Positions 19,097 through 28,735 of a DNA stretch of 64,000 nt are shown piece after piece; the stretch's first letter is position 1, and each line of letters starts with the position of its first letter. The stretch comes from Mesorhizobium amorphae. Its GTDB lineage: Bacteria > Pseudomonadota > Alphaproteobacteria > Rhizobiales > Rhizobiaceae. The stretch lies in assembly GCF_014843845.1 (NCBI RefSeq), contig NZ_JHQS01000013.1:84063-148062 (forward strand), read 5' to 3'. Both the position numbers and the translations under genes were made by a program. The notes under the pieces were generated by a model. That model saw nothing but the letters and a program-made list of their open reading frames with translations. It was not told where the DNA came from and ran no database searches.

Positions 19097-19518
19097 TCAG
19101 CTCTGGTAATTCCAAGGCATGAAGGCATCGATATCGCTTTTGGCCAGCCATTGGCGATGCGCTCGAGGGTCTGGGTGAGCCAGGCATGCGGATCGACCTG
19201 GTTCATTTTGGCGGGTGGCCAGCAGGTGGCGACGGTGGCCCAAGTCCGTCCGCCGTCGACCCTGCCTGCGAAGAGGCTGTTCTTTCTCGTAATTGTTTGC
19301 GGCCTGATGACGCCCTCGACGTTGTTGGAGTCGGGCCCGATACGCCCGTCGCCGAGGAAGCGCTCGACCGTGGCCCGTCGGCCGAAGGTATAGCGGATCG
19401 CCTCGGCGGGTTTCGACTTATCCGACAGCTTCGGCAGTTCCTTTTCCCAAAGCGCAAAGAGCGCGGCTACAGTGGCGGCCCTGACGTGCCGCCATTCGGG
19501 CAGCCGGCCCCTAGTCAC
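19097..19518 (-). pseudogene. IS66-family transposase (TnpC) C-terminal fragment
   Basis: Reads AEAIRYTFGRRATVERFLGD, GRIGPDSNNVEGVIRP, TITRKNSLFAG, VDPHAWLTQTLERIANGWPK and, after one frame change, DIDAFMPWNYQS. This is the classical end of IS66 TnpC (DGRI, NFLFAG, PWNYQS motifs). Confidence 0.8.
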
Positions 19519-19915
19519 GCACTTCCTCCTCGATAGCCCACAGCGGGATCATCTGCGCCACCGTTTGGTACCCGACTCCTCCGCCGCACAACTCCAAATA
19601 AAACTGCGCTCTGGATAATGTGACTTATGGGGAGCCAACGTGGAAGCCCGAACCTGACCTGCTTTCCTTCCTCCGATCCCTCTGTTTTATGTGACAAGCA
19701 CCGTCGGCCTTTCCGCTGGACGGACGAGTCGGCAGTGTGCAGCTCATAAAACTCGCGCCGCACCTTCCTCTGGACGGGGTCAATGGTGGCAGTCCGTCTG
19801 TGGAGCAAGGGCCGCAAGGAACGGTTCGTGCCGAAATGGCATCCACGGCCGATGCATTGCACCGCCTGCAGGCATGACGGCTGAGGATCAGCGGCTGTTT
19901 TCGTCTACCCTCATA
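19519..19915. other. No recognisable gene
   Basis: About 400 bases between the IS66 fragment and the recombinase remnants. Several short open frames on both strands, none resembling a known family. Confidence 0.4.
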
Positions 19916-19920
19916 GCCAG

Positions 19921-20185
19921 CCCCTGACCCGCGAGGGCGTGGCCTGCATCCTGGCCAAGCACGCCTCAGCAGCAGCAGCCCAGGATCGCCGACCCTGGCG
20001 CGCGATCGCATCACGCCGCATGTTTTCGTCACAGCTGTGCCGTCGCGCTGCTGACGTCGGGCGCCGACGTGGCCGTAATCCGCGACTATCTGGGCCACGC
20101 CAGCGCAACCAAGAGCCGCTACATCGCCAACAATCTGATGATGAAGCGCGATGCGCTGCAAACTTCTGGAAACATGGCGATATGA
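19921..20185 (+). pseudogene. Tyrosine recombinase C-terminal catalytic fragment
   Basis: On the plus strand, LTREGVACILAKHA is followed after a frameshift by ITPHVFRHSCAVALLTSGAD, VAVIRDYLGHASATKSRYIA and MMKRDAL. The HxxR, LGH and catalytic tyrosine of tyrosine recombinases are all visible. The remaining parts of such an enzyme lie next door on the opposite strand. Confidence 0.75.
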
Positions 20186-20212
20186 GTTGCGGATCACCCC
20201 ACAGCAGGCCGG

Positions 20213-20705
20213 TCACCTCGCTGACCCGCGCGCCGCAATTATAGAGAAAAAGCAGCAGCGTGTAGAGTCGCGCCAGCGCTGGCGGGTTTGTCGGGCATCG
20301 ATTATGGCCCGGATCTCGGCGGCTTCGAGATAGCGGGCCGGTTGCAGCCGCGCCCACTTCGATGGCAGTGCCAGCATCGGTGTATAGCGGAGCGCATTGT
20401 CGAGGTCGTTGCGCAGCAGGTGCTTGAAGAAGCTGCGCAGCGCGGCGCGGCGGCAGTTGCGTATGGCGGGAGAGTTGGCTCTTTCGTTCTCGAGGTGATC
20501 AGGAAATGCGGCGATCATGTTGGCGTCGAGATCGTCCACCCTGAGCGCGGCGACCTCGCGGTTCTGAGGCTGGGCTGCGAACAACAGCAGCAGTGCGTAT
20601 CGCGATAGGCGGATCGTATGCGAGCTCGCACCGCGCTGCGCGGCAGTAGTTGGTGAAGAAGGAGTCGACGAGGGCGAAAAGCGTCGGTGATCGGGTTTGG
20701 CTCAT
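20213..20705 (-). pseudogene. Tyrosine recombinase N-terminal and central fragment
   Basis: Starts near 20705 with PTLFALVDSFFTNY. The core-binding domain continues as DDLDANMIAAFPDHLENERA and AALRSFFKHLLRNDLDNALR, then MLALPSKWARLQPARYLEAA. A last frame gives LYTLLLFLYNCGARVSEVTG, the catalytic arginine region. The C-terminal third is missing here but appears inverted at 19921-20185. Confidence 0.75.
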
Positions 20706-20735
20706 TGGGGCTGCCGTGCCCGTCCCGCATGCTGT

Positions 20736-21125
20736 TCAAATTGGGTGCTTGCCAACTCCAGCAGTTGTGGCGTTGCCTTCAGGTATAAACCTCGGTGCCA
20801 AGGACGTTCCGATGGCTGTGCTCGGACACATAGCTGGCGGGATCGCGACGCCGGCGGAAAAGGTAGAGCTGGCGAAGGACACCGAACTCGCTTGCGAGCA
20901 TGACAGCCTGTTGCGGCCGGGAAGGCGCCCACACCAGCACTGGATGGCCTCCGCCAAGGGGATGGTGTCTTCTTCGCTCCAATGCTGCCGGACAAAGCGG
21001 AGTGCATCCGAGGTCGACCGTTTCCCGTGTTGCGCAGTCCGGACCGAAATCCGCGAGATTGATCCTGACGAGCTTCGACAGCAGCGCCTCGAGAGGCCCT
21101 ATGCCGGCCCGCGATACAATCTCGA
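20736..21125 (-). pseudogene. Second tyrosine recombinase, N-terminal remnant
   Basis: Overlapping frames give LAEAIQCWCGRLPGRN, then ASEFGVLRQLYLFRRRRDPA and SYVSEHSHRNVLGTEV. This is the N-terminal SAM-like region of the recombinases that occur as tandem trios (RIT elements) in proteobacteria. It lies directly upstream of, and collinear with, the recombinase remnant at 20213-20705. Confidence 0.55.
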
Positions 21126-21261
21126 ACGGGAGTCAGGTCAATGACTGTTATCAACGTACTTAACAGCGGTACGAAAAACTTAACAAATTTTTTCTTTCGG
21201 TATTCTCTGCTCTATGCAAACATCGAAATGGAGCAGTCGAAAAATCGAGAGAGAAAATCAC

Positions 21262-22023
21262 ATGAATAAAAAGATGAGTAATCCAATTTCCTTACCTGAG
21301 ATTGAATCATACTTCAGCGAAGATTACTTTCACTTTGGCGACGTGGTCAATCCACCGGAGATAAGTGACCGACAAGCGGGAGCAATTTGGGAGCTTCTTT
21401 CTCTTGGACAAGGCAGTTCAGTCCTTGAACTCGGATGCGGTTATGGGCGGATTACTAACCGGTTGGCGGAAAAGGGAGCGCGGGTAGCCGGACTTGATAT
21501 CTCGCCGATCTTGCTAAAAAAAGCCGAAGCTGACGCGGCTGAACGCGGGGTAGATGTTGAGTATATTCTTGGCGACATGCGCTCACTTCCCTGGCGAGAT
21601 CGATTTGACGCGGTTTTTCTGTGGTACACGACGTTTGGCTATTTCGATGACGCTGACAATGAGAGAGTTCTTCGTGAAGCCGCTTCTTCACTTCGAAAGG
21701 GCGGGCGTCTACTAATCGATCACATCAATCGCTTCGCCGTGCTTCGCCACAAGTCGCCTATTTGTTACGTGGTGCAGCGTGACGACGATCTAAGAATCGA
21801 TATAATGAACAACGATGTGCTAACTGATCGTCGGAACTGCGAAAGGATCATCGTCCGCAATGGATGCGTTAGACGAACGCACCTTTCTTTCAGACAGTAT
21901 GGGTTTTCTGAATATGTTCGCATGTTGCGAAGCGCAGGATTCGAGACTGTTGAATCTTATGGGCAGGAAGGCGGAGCGTTTACGTCCGATAGCCCGCGCC
22001 TTGTGGTTGTCGCGTACAAATAA
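21262..22023 (+). CDS. Class I SAM-dependent methyltransferase
   Basis: 253 residues from ATG 21262, which follows AGAGAGAAAATCAC; the frame is open 16 codons further upstream. The SAM-binding motif I is VLELGCGYGRITNRLAEKGA, the acidic ribose contact VAGLDISPILL, and GDMRSLPWRDRFDAVFLWYT the motif II/III region. The C-terminal half has SFRQYGFSEYVRMLRSAGFE, as in Methyltransf_25/11 proteins. It is visibly more AT-rich than the surrounding IS genes, suggesting separate acquisition. No operon partner survives beside it. It is intact and lies between ATP-grasp copy B and the second methyltransferase, so it may belong to the same small-molecule pathway (inference). Confidence 0.85.
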   Translation: MNKKMSNPISLPEIESYFSEDYFHFGDVVNPPEISDRQAGAIWELLSLGQGSSVLELGCGYGRITNRLAEKGARVAGLDISPILLKKAEADAAERGVDVEYILGDMRSLPWRDRFDAVFLWYTTFGYFDDADNERVLREAASSLRKGGRLLIDHINRFAVLRHKSPICYVVQRDDDLRIDIMNNDVLTDRRNCERIIVRNGCVRRTHLSFRQYGFSEYVRMLRSAGFETVESYGQEGGAFTSDSPRLVVVAYK

Positions 22024-22127
22024 TACCAACGGCCCGGGAGCATTGACCTGTGCCCAACTACGAGAGGTGATTGAGGCTAGAGGTGAGGTTTCAATAGGTT
22101 GTTAATTCGGTCCTGACCGAGGAAGCT

Positions 22128-22300
22128 GAAGTAGCTGAAGCTTTAGCGATAACTGCCCGGGCAGACGGCGCCGAAGATGTACGCCCATTGGTAGCGTCTG
22201 TCGCGCGGGCGGCTGCCACAGCGAGCTCAGATCCGGTGCAGCGCCCCTTTCTGGCCGAGACGGGTCTCGTCCTGGAACCAGACTTCGAGTGGGACAGCAA
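22128..22300 (-). pseudogene. IS630-family transposase fragment
   Basis: Minus-strand frames read VWFQDETRLGQKGALHR and RYQWAYIFGAVCPGSY, the central DDE region of IS630-type transposases. Both ends are missing and in-frame stops occur. Confidence 0.55.
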
Positions 22301-22863
22301 GTATGCTGCGGCGATGATGACACTGAAGTAGCCGAGGAGCTTTCAGTGTCAATTTCTATGTCTGCAGCTATGCCAGCGGATAGAATTGATTGAGGCGGTT
22401 GCGGATCGCTTCGAGGGTGCACCGGTGGCGCGGAGGCGGCGATGGTCGGATGCGTTCAAGACCGAGATGGTGGCAAGGAGCTCTGAACCTGGCGCCAATG
22501 TTTCGGCCCTGGCTCGGGAGATTGGGATCAGCCCATCGCAATTGTTCGGCTGGCGGTTTGGCCTGCTGCCGGTTCAGTGGACAGGCACTTAAGCTAACAT
22601 CGCTATTTCCTCGAATTCTACTGGGCTGAGATAGCCCAGCGTCGAGTGGCGCCGCTTGGGATTGCAGAAGCGCTCGATGTAGTCGAACACATCCGCCCTA
22701 GCGGCATCTCTCGTCCTGTAGACCTTGCGGGCCGTCCTCTCGGTTTTGAGCGACGAGAAGAAGCTCTCCATCGCCGCATTGTCCCAGACATTGCCGGACC
22801 TGCTCATTGAACAGGTGATGCCATGGTGGGCCATCAACGTTGGAACTGCTCGCTCGTATATTG

Positions 22864-24263
22864 GGCGGATTCAACGGTCGTCGCAACACCCTGGAGTTGG
22901 AGGTTGCGATGAGCATTCGAAGGCGGCGATCGGATCGGTCTGGACGAGCGTCATGGGTCGGCCTCCCGTAGCGGGGCGCGATGAACAGCGCCGATTTTGG
23001 CTAGCGATCGCCACAGGAATGAGCAGCGAGGATGCTGCACTCGAGGTCGGTGTGTCACAGCCTGCAGGAACCAGATGGTTCCGAAAGGCAAGGGGCATGC
23101 CACCAGCGATGTTCAGATCCTCGGCAAAGCCGCTCTCAGGGCGGTATCTGTCGTTGGTTGAGCGCGGATACAGGGCCATTTCATGCAGGAGATCGGGCGC
23201 CGCCTTGGTCGATCCGCCTCGACGATCTCCGTTGAGCTGCGGCGCAATGCAGCCACCCGCAGTATCGCGCGACGACCGCCCAGTGGCACGCCGAGCGATC
23301 GGCTCGACGCCCCAAACCGACCAAGCTTGCGCTCAATGCGACCTTGCGCACTTATGTGGAGGAGAGATTGGCCGGCATTGTCGTCGCTCCGAGCGGCATT
23401 CCCGTTCCCGGTCCCGCCGTGTCCTGGAAGGGCCGCCGGCATGGCCAGCGACAGGATCGGCGATGGGCCCGGAACAGATAGCCCGGCGTTTGCTAATCGA
23501 CTTTCCGGACGACGAGACAATGCGCATCCGCCACGAAGCCATCTATCAGGCACTGTTCGTCCAGGGCCGTGGGGCGCTGCGCCGCGAACTGACGGCCTGC
23601 TGCGAACAGGGCGGGTGTGGGTGCCGAGGGCGCGAGTGCGCAGGCGCGGCAAGGGTTTTGTCTCGCCGGAGATCATGATCAGCCAGCGTCCTGCCGAAGC
23701 AGTCGATCGGGCGGTGCCAGGGCACTGGGAAGGAGACCTCATCCTGGGCCTTGGCAGCTCGGCGATTGGCACGCTCGTCGAGCGCACGACGCGCTTCACG
23801 ATGCTGTTGCATCTTCCGCGCCTTGTGGGTCACGGTGACGCGCCGCGCGTCAAGAACGGGCCTGCGCTCGCGGGCCATGGTGCCGAGGCTGTGCGTGACG
23901 CGATCACGCGCACAATCATCACCTTGCCCGCAGATCTGTGCCGATCGCTGACCTGGGATCAGGGAGCCGAGATGGCCCAGCATGCGCGATTGAAGATCGA
24001 TGTGGGCGTCCAAGTCTACTTCTGCGATCCCCAAAGCCCATGGCAGCGCGGCACCAATGAGAACACCAATGGACTGCTACGCCAGTACTTCCCGAAACGC
24101 ACCGATCTGAGCGTGCACAGCCCCGAGGAGATCGCCGCGGTGGCGGCAGCTCTCAATGCGAGACCAAGAAAGACGCTGGGTTGGAAAACGCCCGCAGAGG
24201 CGCTTGACGAGTGGCTGCGGTAGGTCAACAAAATCGGTGTTGCGACGACCGTTTGAATCCGCC
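22864..24263 (+). mobile_element. IS30-family element inserted in IS3 OrfB
   Basis: Inverted repeats GGCGGATTCAACGGTCGTCG (22864-22883, continuing CAACACC) and their near-exact complement ending at 24263 bound a single transposase gene. TTG flanks both ends (22861-22863 and 24264-24266), a 3-base target duplication; removing the element restores the codons for GSQYTSEQF in the IS3 transposase. Confidence 0.88.
22990..24223 (+). pseudogene. IS30-family transposase, frameshifted
   Basis: Begins with an HTH region (ATGMSSEDAALEVGVSQPAG). It passes through MQEIGRRLGRSASTISVELR, AMGPEQIARRLLIDFPDDET and HEAIYQALFVQGRGALRREL. The final long frame has VPGHWEGDLILGLGSSAIGT (DDE aspartate), TWDQGAEMAQHARL and SPWQRGTNENTNGLLRQYFP (glutamate). 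At least three frame changes in the first two thirds. Confidence 0.87.
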
Positions 24264-25384
24264 TTGGCTGCCCTGATCGGAATGGTGCAGCAGACTGTCG
24301 GGCTTGCCTCTCCTCCAGATCGCCATGATGAGGGCGTCGGTGACGAGTTGGGCTGTCATCTCGGCCTTCATCGACCAGCCGACGACGCGGTGCGAGAACA
24401 GGTCGACGACCGCGGCGACGTAGAGCCAGCCTTCCGCGGTCCAGATGTAGGTGAAGTCGGCCACCCACTTCTGGTTCGGCGCCGATGCCTCGAAGGCACG
24501 GTCGAGGATGTTGTGCGATACTAACGCCACCAGTCGCTCTCCAGCATCCTTCGGCAGGCCACGCCGACGTGGCCGGGCTCGCAGGCCGTTCTCCCGCATC
24601 AGCCATTCGTGCGAGGCAGGCCGCAGGAGAGCCCTCCGCCAGGATGTCGTGCCGGACCCGGCGTGTGCTTAGGTGCGGTCGCTGCTCTTGAAGCTTCGGT
24701 CTATCTCGACAAGAAGAGCCTCGTCATACCGGGACCGGGCGCTGGGGCTTCGGTTGAGCCAGGCATGGAAGCCGGAACGGGACACATCCAGTGCACTGCA
24801 CAGCCCTGCCACCGGCCAGATGCTCCGGTGTTTCGCGATGAAAGCGAACCTCATGTCACTTCTCTCGCGAAGTAGGCTGCGGCCTTTTTTAGGATGTCGC
24901 GCTCCGCCTTGAGCTTCGCCACTTCGCGTCGCAGCTTGTCGATCTCGAGCTGCTCCGGCTTCATTTGGCCGTGGCCGGAAACGCATGCTGCGGATCGGCC
25001 GACAGAGCACGTATCCATTTGCACGGCACATTCTCGTGCAGCTCCAGATCCCGAGCCGACTGCGCGACCGCAACCCCCGTTCCTTCACCAGCCTCACAGC
25101 CTGAAGCTTGAACTCGCGGCTGAACTTTCTTCTCTCCCTGGGAAAACTCCGGTTCCATCTTCAACACCTTAACTCGGTGTCCATGGAACCGGCAGCAGGC
25201 CAGGCTGCGGCGCCCAAGACGGATGAGGTGGAACGCGCCGGCAAGGATGAGGCGGCCAGCCTTGGAGGCTTCAGGCTCACCATTCCCGAACCATCGAGAT
25301 TGACGTCAATGGCATGACGGTCCGGGTCGGTGCGACTGTGTGCGAGGACCATCTGCGGCGTGTTTTGCGGGCGGTGCGTTCAGC

Positions 25385-25722
25385 ATGATCCCGGCAGGGG
25401 TGAAGGCTTATCTTGCCAGCCACCCGGTGGACAAGGCATCGATGGCCTCCTTGCGCCGGTGCCGGATGCCGGCTCGGAGCCGTTCAACGGTGCGCTTGAC
25501 GTCTTCCGCGCGAAAAGAGCCGACAGAATCAAGCTCGTTTGGTGGGATGGCTCCGGCGTGTGCCTCTATTTGAAGCGACTTGAAAAGGCGAAGTTCTGCT
25601 GGCCGCGGATCGGTCATCACCGGGTCCAGATCAACCACGCTCAACTGATGGCTTTGGTCGACGGAATGGACTGGAAACGGGTGCGGACAGAGACCGTCAG
25701 GCGGCCGCAATCGGTTGGGTGA
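25385..25722 (+). pseudogene. IS66 TnpB (orf2), frameshifted
   Basis: Starts MIPAGVKAYLASHPVD and, after a shift near 25440, continues DAGSEPFNGALDVFRAKRAD, LVWWDGSGVCLYLKRLEKAK and LVDGMDWKRVRTETVRRPQ. Full IS66 orf2 length. Confidence 0.85.
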
Positions 25723-25913
25723 AACCCTGCGCCTGATGAATCAGCGTGCTGAAAAGGCGAGAAAATCGCCCGCGAATATGCTCTGATTTGGGCCATGTCG
25801 GCACCCGATCTTGCCCACCCGGGCGACGTTGACGCGCTCAAGGATGGGGTAGGCGGGCGCCGGCTCGGCGCCGATTATGTGCCGCGTCTCACCTGCTGAA
25901 CCACTTGAGCAGG

Positions 25914-26440
25914 ATGGAATACTCTGCCGGCCTCGACGCATCGCTGGAAACGGCCAGCATCAAGGTCGATGCCGAATCGAATGCGATCGTCGCCGTCCTT
26001 GAAAGCTTCGGTAGGCCGTTCAAGCGGATTGAAGCGGAGCCTACCCCCTCCTGGCTCCATAGTGGGCTGCGTTCGGCGGGTTACCCGGCGATCCTGGCAC
26101 ACGCTGATCGAATTTTGCGGCCTGGTTTGGCACGGTCATCGTCGATGAGGATGGAATCTATGAACCCCGCCCTCCAAACGATCGGATATTGCTGCGCCAT
26201 AAAAGCGACGATGAGCGAACTCGAACTGTCGCTGCGGGGCCGTTCGACGGAAGCGTTGAAGCAGAAGGCACGACGGGGCGAGCTGTTCTTCGCGGTCGCC
26301 GTCGGCAATGTGAAAGTGGGCCGTGATAAAATCGAAACGGATCCCGACCTGCGGGTGCGCGAGGCGATTGGGTTAGTCTTCACCCACTTTTGACGAAATG
26401 CAAAGCATCCGCCAAGTGTTTTTGCCACTTCGCAGTGATT
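25914..26440 (+). pseudogene. IS110 N-terminal fragment fused to a serine recombinase fragment
   Basis: First part: MEYSAGLDASLETASIKVDA and WLHSGLRSAGYPAIL, the start of an IS110 transposase. From about 26200: ATMSELELSLRGRSTEALKQ, KARRGELFFAVAVGNVKVGR and DEMQSIRQVFL, part of a large serine recombinase similar to the one at 34468-36536. The junction is a recombination scar and neither part is functional. Confidence 0.65.
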
Positions 26441-26449
26441 CAGTCGCGG

Positions 26450-26590
26450 GCGGCCTCATAGGTGCCGGCGATCCGCTTGATAGTAAGCCTGGCCTGGCCG
26501 GCTTCGTCGCGCCAGCGCTGCAACAGCTTCAACAGTGATGGCGCTTCGGCGTCGATCTTCGTTAGGGCTGGCGTTTGAGGCCCGGAGCAA
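26450..26590 (-). pseudogene. IS110-family transposase N-terminal fragment
   Basis: Minus-strand LLKLLQRWRDEAGQARLTIK followed by RIAGTYEAARD resembles the early region of an IS110 subgroup transposase. Nothing downstream continues it. Confidence 0.5.
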
Positions 26591-26664
26591 GCGCGGCGAC
26601 CAGCCACTTCGCCTGGCTCATTTCGATGTCTTGTCCTGTTCAATGGCGGTAAGGCTCGCGTCAA

Positions 26665-27470
26665 AAGATCGCGAACTGGGCGCCTCGTTCTGAAGAGTTG
26701 GCTCTAACAGCGCCGAACGATCCCACATCCTCGCCGCTCGCCCATGGCATCTCACGTCATTTTCGCGCTGAGATCGAGCACTTGGCTACCGGGTAACGTA
26801 ACCGAAATCCTGCGGCCCTCGCATGCCTTGCGATGATGTGGCGTATCGCGCTTGAGCGGCCAAGGACCGTACGGCATCTGCACGAACAGATGCCGGGTCC
26901 TATTTACATTCATCAAAATCGCTTCGTGATATATTTTTATAAATTAATACTTTGATTTACGCTAAATCCTTTATATGTATCGCGCCGATTAGTGTATATT
27001 CTCGTCGAATGGATAGCGTTCAGGAGCATTCCATGTGATCTCACTTCGACAAGGTGTGCGAGTTCGATGCGGCCTCGCCTGGAAGGTGTTAGGCCAGGCC
27101 CATACGCCGCTGTTATGGTGGAACAGTGCTGCGGCATTGGACCAGGCGTCATCCAGGAAACGGGAATGGCCCTTCAATGCAACCGTGCCCGGCACCTTAA
27201 CCGCCATTGCCGTAGTTGGCCACCCGGGGAGATAGCCGATGGGTTTAGAGATCTCTGCGATAGTCCTCTTGGTGTACGACGGATACACAATCCGACCAGA
27301 ATGAGTAACTCCACACTGAATAGCCCATAGTCACAGGATGATCCACGGCCACAACAGGGCCCTCCAAAGCCGGTGTCCGTAAACTCAATCATTCACCCTC
27401 TCGTCCTTGAGGTCTGGCGGGAGAGCAACTCTATCGCTCTGCTCGCCGACAGCTGATCACCAGGAGAACT
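26665..27470. other. No recognisable gene
   Basis: About 800 bases. An AT-rich stretch at 26925-27000 may hold promoter elements, but it is nearly 500 bases before the methyltransferase start. Short frames on both strands do not resemble known proteins. Confidence 0.4.
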
Positions 27471-27473
27471 GCG

Positions 27474-28424
27474 ATGTTTCCCAATAGTTTAGATTCGTAC
27501 TTCGCCCAGTTGAATAAGATAAACCCGGTGGCCTTCAAGGCCATCGAGCCTCGAATAGTTAGAGAATCATCCGCTCGCTTTACGAATCTGACCAATCTCT
27601 CGCGCAATGAGTTCACCTCAGAAGGGCGTGGGGCGAATTACCTCGATAGCATCCAACTGTCGCTGCTGGCACGATCGGAGGGAGTGATGGATCTTCTGGG
27701 CAAGATGCACCCCAATGGTCGCGACGGACTTTGTTCATCGCTGATCATCTGCGATCTTCTCGCCGGTGACGGTTACGTCAATAAGGTAGCGCACCGGCTC
27801 TTGGGTGCGGCGCGCTGCCCGACCTTCATCAACTCTGACATCTCTCAGTTCATGGTGGAGCATTGCATCCGGGACGGCCTGTTTGCCATCTGGCAAAGCG
27901 CGACCGATCCGTTCTGGATTAGAGACGGATCGGTGGATGGTGTGCTGATGGCTTACGGCACGCACCACATCCCGCGCGCTCAACGCGCCACCGCTGTCCA
28001 GGCTGCTGCGCGAATTCTCCGGCCCGGTGGCATCTTTGTTCTTCATGACTTCGAAGAGGACTCACCCACTGCCCGCTGGTTCGCTGACGTGGTGTCAACT
28101 CATTCCGTGACGCCGCACGACTATCCTCATTTTACCGCGGGCGAGGTGCTCGATCTATTCGCTGTTGCGCAGTTCGATGACGTAACTGTGCAGCGAATAA
28201 CAGACCCGTTCGTATTCCACGGAGGAGACGAGGAGAGCGTTCTCCAATTACTAGCCAATTACGTCGTGAAGATGTACGGGCTAGAGAAGCTCCGGGCCCA
28301 CACGCAGCGCGTGCTCGCGCTTCTTGATGAATATTTCGGGCTGGTCGTGACACGTACCTCTCACGGTGAGTTCGAAGCGCGCATAGTGCGCAACGCCTTG
28401 GTCGGCAGCGGGCGACGGGTGTGA
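27474..28424 (+). CDS. Class I SAM-dependent methyltransferase, second type
   Basis: 316 residues; the ATG follows ACCAGGAGAACTGCG. A long N-terminal helical part precedes the Rossmann domain. Motif I reads IICDLLAGDGYVNKVAHRLL, an unusual variant of the glycine-rich loop. GSVDGVLMAYGTHHIPRAQR and ARILRPGGIFVLHDFEEDSP follow, typical of class I enzymes at beta-4 and beta-5. It is not similar to the methyltransferase at 21262. Intact, with IS debris both upstream and downstream. Acceptor unknown. Context of ATP-grasp ligases and AsnB suggests small-molecule tailoring (inference). Confidence 0.8.
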   Translation: MFPNSLDSYFAQLNKINPVAFKAIEPRIVRESSARFTNLTNLSRNEFTSEGRGANYLDSIQLSLLARSEGVMDLLGKMHPNGRDGLCSSLIICDLLAGDGYVNKVAHRLLGAARCPTFINSDISQFMVEHCIRDGLFAIWQSATDPFWIRDGSVDGVLMAYGTHHIPRAQRATAVQAAARILRPGGIFVLHDFEEDSPTARWFADVVSTHSVTPHDYPHFTAGEVLDLFAVAQFDDVTVQRITDPFVFHGGDEESVLQLLANYVVKMYGLEKLRAHTQRVLALLDEYFGLVVTRTSHGEFEARIVRNALVGSGRRV

Positions 28425-28439
28425 AGTACAGTATCGCAG

Positions 28440-28705
28440 GCCCCACCAAAGGCCGAATTCTGCTTGGGAATGCACGGGCAGATGTTAATCAGCTTCCAGT
28501 CGATCCTTGGCCGGTGCTTTGGTTCCTCACGCTCCTGGGCATACAGCCCCGTGAGGCCGAGCGCTGGATAGCGCTTCCACTTGCCGATCGGCGGCAGGTA
28601 TTTGATCTCGACCGCCACTGTCTCAGGCTTGCCTTCGCATTCCGCCAAGCGATCGCGCAAGCGGAAATGGGCAGATTCGTGGGGGCCCCATACACTCTTG
28701 GTGCC
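28440..28705 (-). pseudogene. IS4-family (Tn5-like) transposase fragment
   Basis: Minus strand reads VEIKYLPPIGKWKRYPALGL, TGLYAQEREEPKHRPR and IDWKLINICP, matching the beta-strand-rich core of IS4/Tn5 transposases (IDWKLLT motif). A plus-strand frame over the same bases overlaps the methyltransferase stop but is only its shadow. Confidence 0.6.
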
Positions 28706-28735
28706 TAAGCTGAATAGTGGCGGACCGTAAAGAAA

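Larger units (their letters stand above)
22589..24870 (-). pseudogene. IS3-family OrfB transposase, interrupted
   Basis: An rve-type DDE integrase. The first aspartate is in WVADFTYIW, the second in HHSDQGSQ, and the glutamate in MESFFSSLKTERTARKV, on the far side of the inserted IS30. A frameshift near 24660 adds to the damage. Confidence 0.85.
22560..25191 (-). mobile_element. IS3-family element inserted in IS66 tnpA and itself split by IS30
   Basis: The ends carry GGCCTGCTGCCGGTTC at 22560-22575 and its exact inverted copy at 25176-25191, continued imperfectly inward (TGGACAGGCACTTAAG against TGGACACCGAGTTAAG). OrfA is near 24880-25167 (GVAVAQSARDLELHENV, LSADPQHAFPA). OrfB starts MRFAFIAKHRSIWPVAGLCS, has NQKWVADFTYIWTAEGW and HHSDQGSQ near 24270, and after the IS30 insertion resumes HHGITCSMSRSGNVWDNAAM to its stop at 22589. 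Confidence 0.85.
22386..25880 (+). mobile_element. IS66-family element remnant split by an IS3 element
   Basis: tnpA begins at 22386 (RRRRWSDAFKTEMVARSSEP) and stops at GISPSQLFGWRF, where the IS3 element starts. It resumes after 25191 and ends VGATVCEDHLRRVLRAVRSA at 25389. tnpB overlaps it at 25385, and a tnpC start follows near 25737 (AMSAPDLAHPGDVDALKD) but breaks off by about 25880. Gene order tnpA-tnpB-tnpC is canonical. Confidence 0.8.

Noticed and set aside
22030..25200. Composite transposon or defence island at 22-25 kb
   Set aside because: The genes resolve fully into nested IS66, IS3 and IS30 elements, with no cargo between them.
26665..27470. nod box or sigma-54/NifA promoter upstream of the methyltransferase
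   Set aside because: Read for the nod-box ATC-N9-GAT pattern and for TGGCAC-N5-TTGC by eye; nothing convincing. A matrix scan would be decisive.
28421..28708. Open frame starting GTG inside the stop of the methyltransferase, looking like a coupled gene
   Set aside because: The minus strand over the same bases encodes a recognisable IS4/Tn5 transposase core (IDWKLI, YPALGLTGLYAQERE). The plus frame has no family features and is its shadow.
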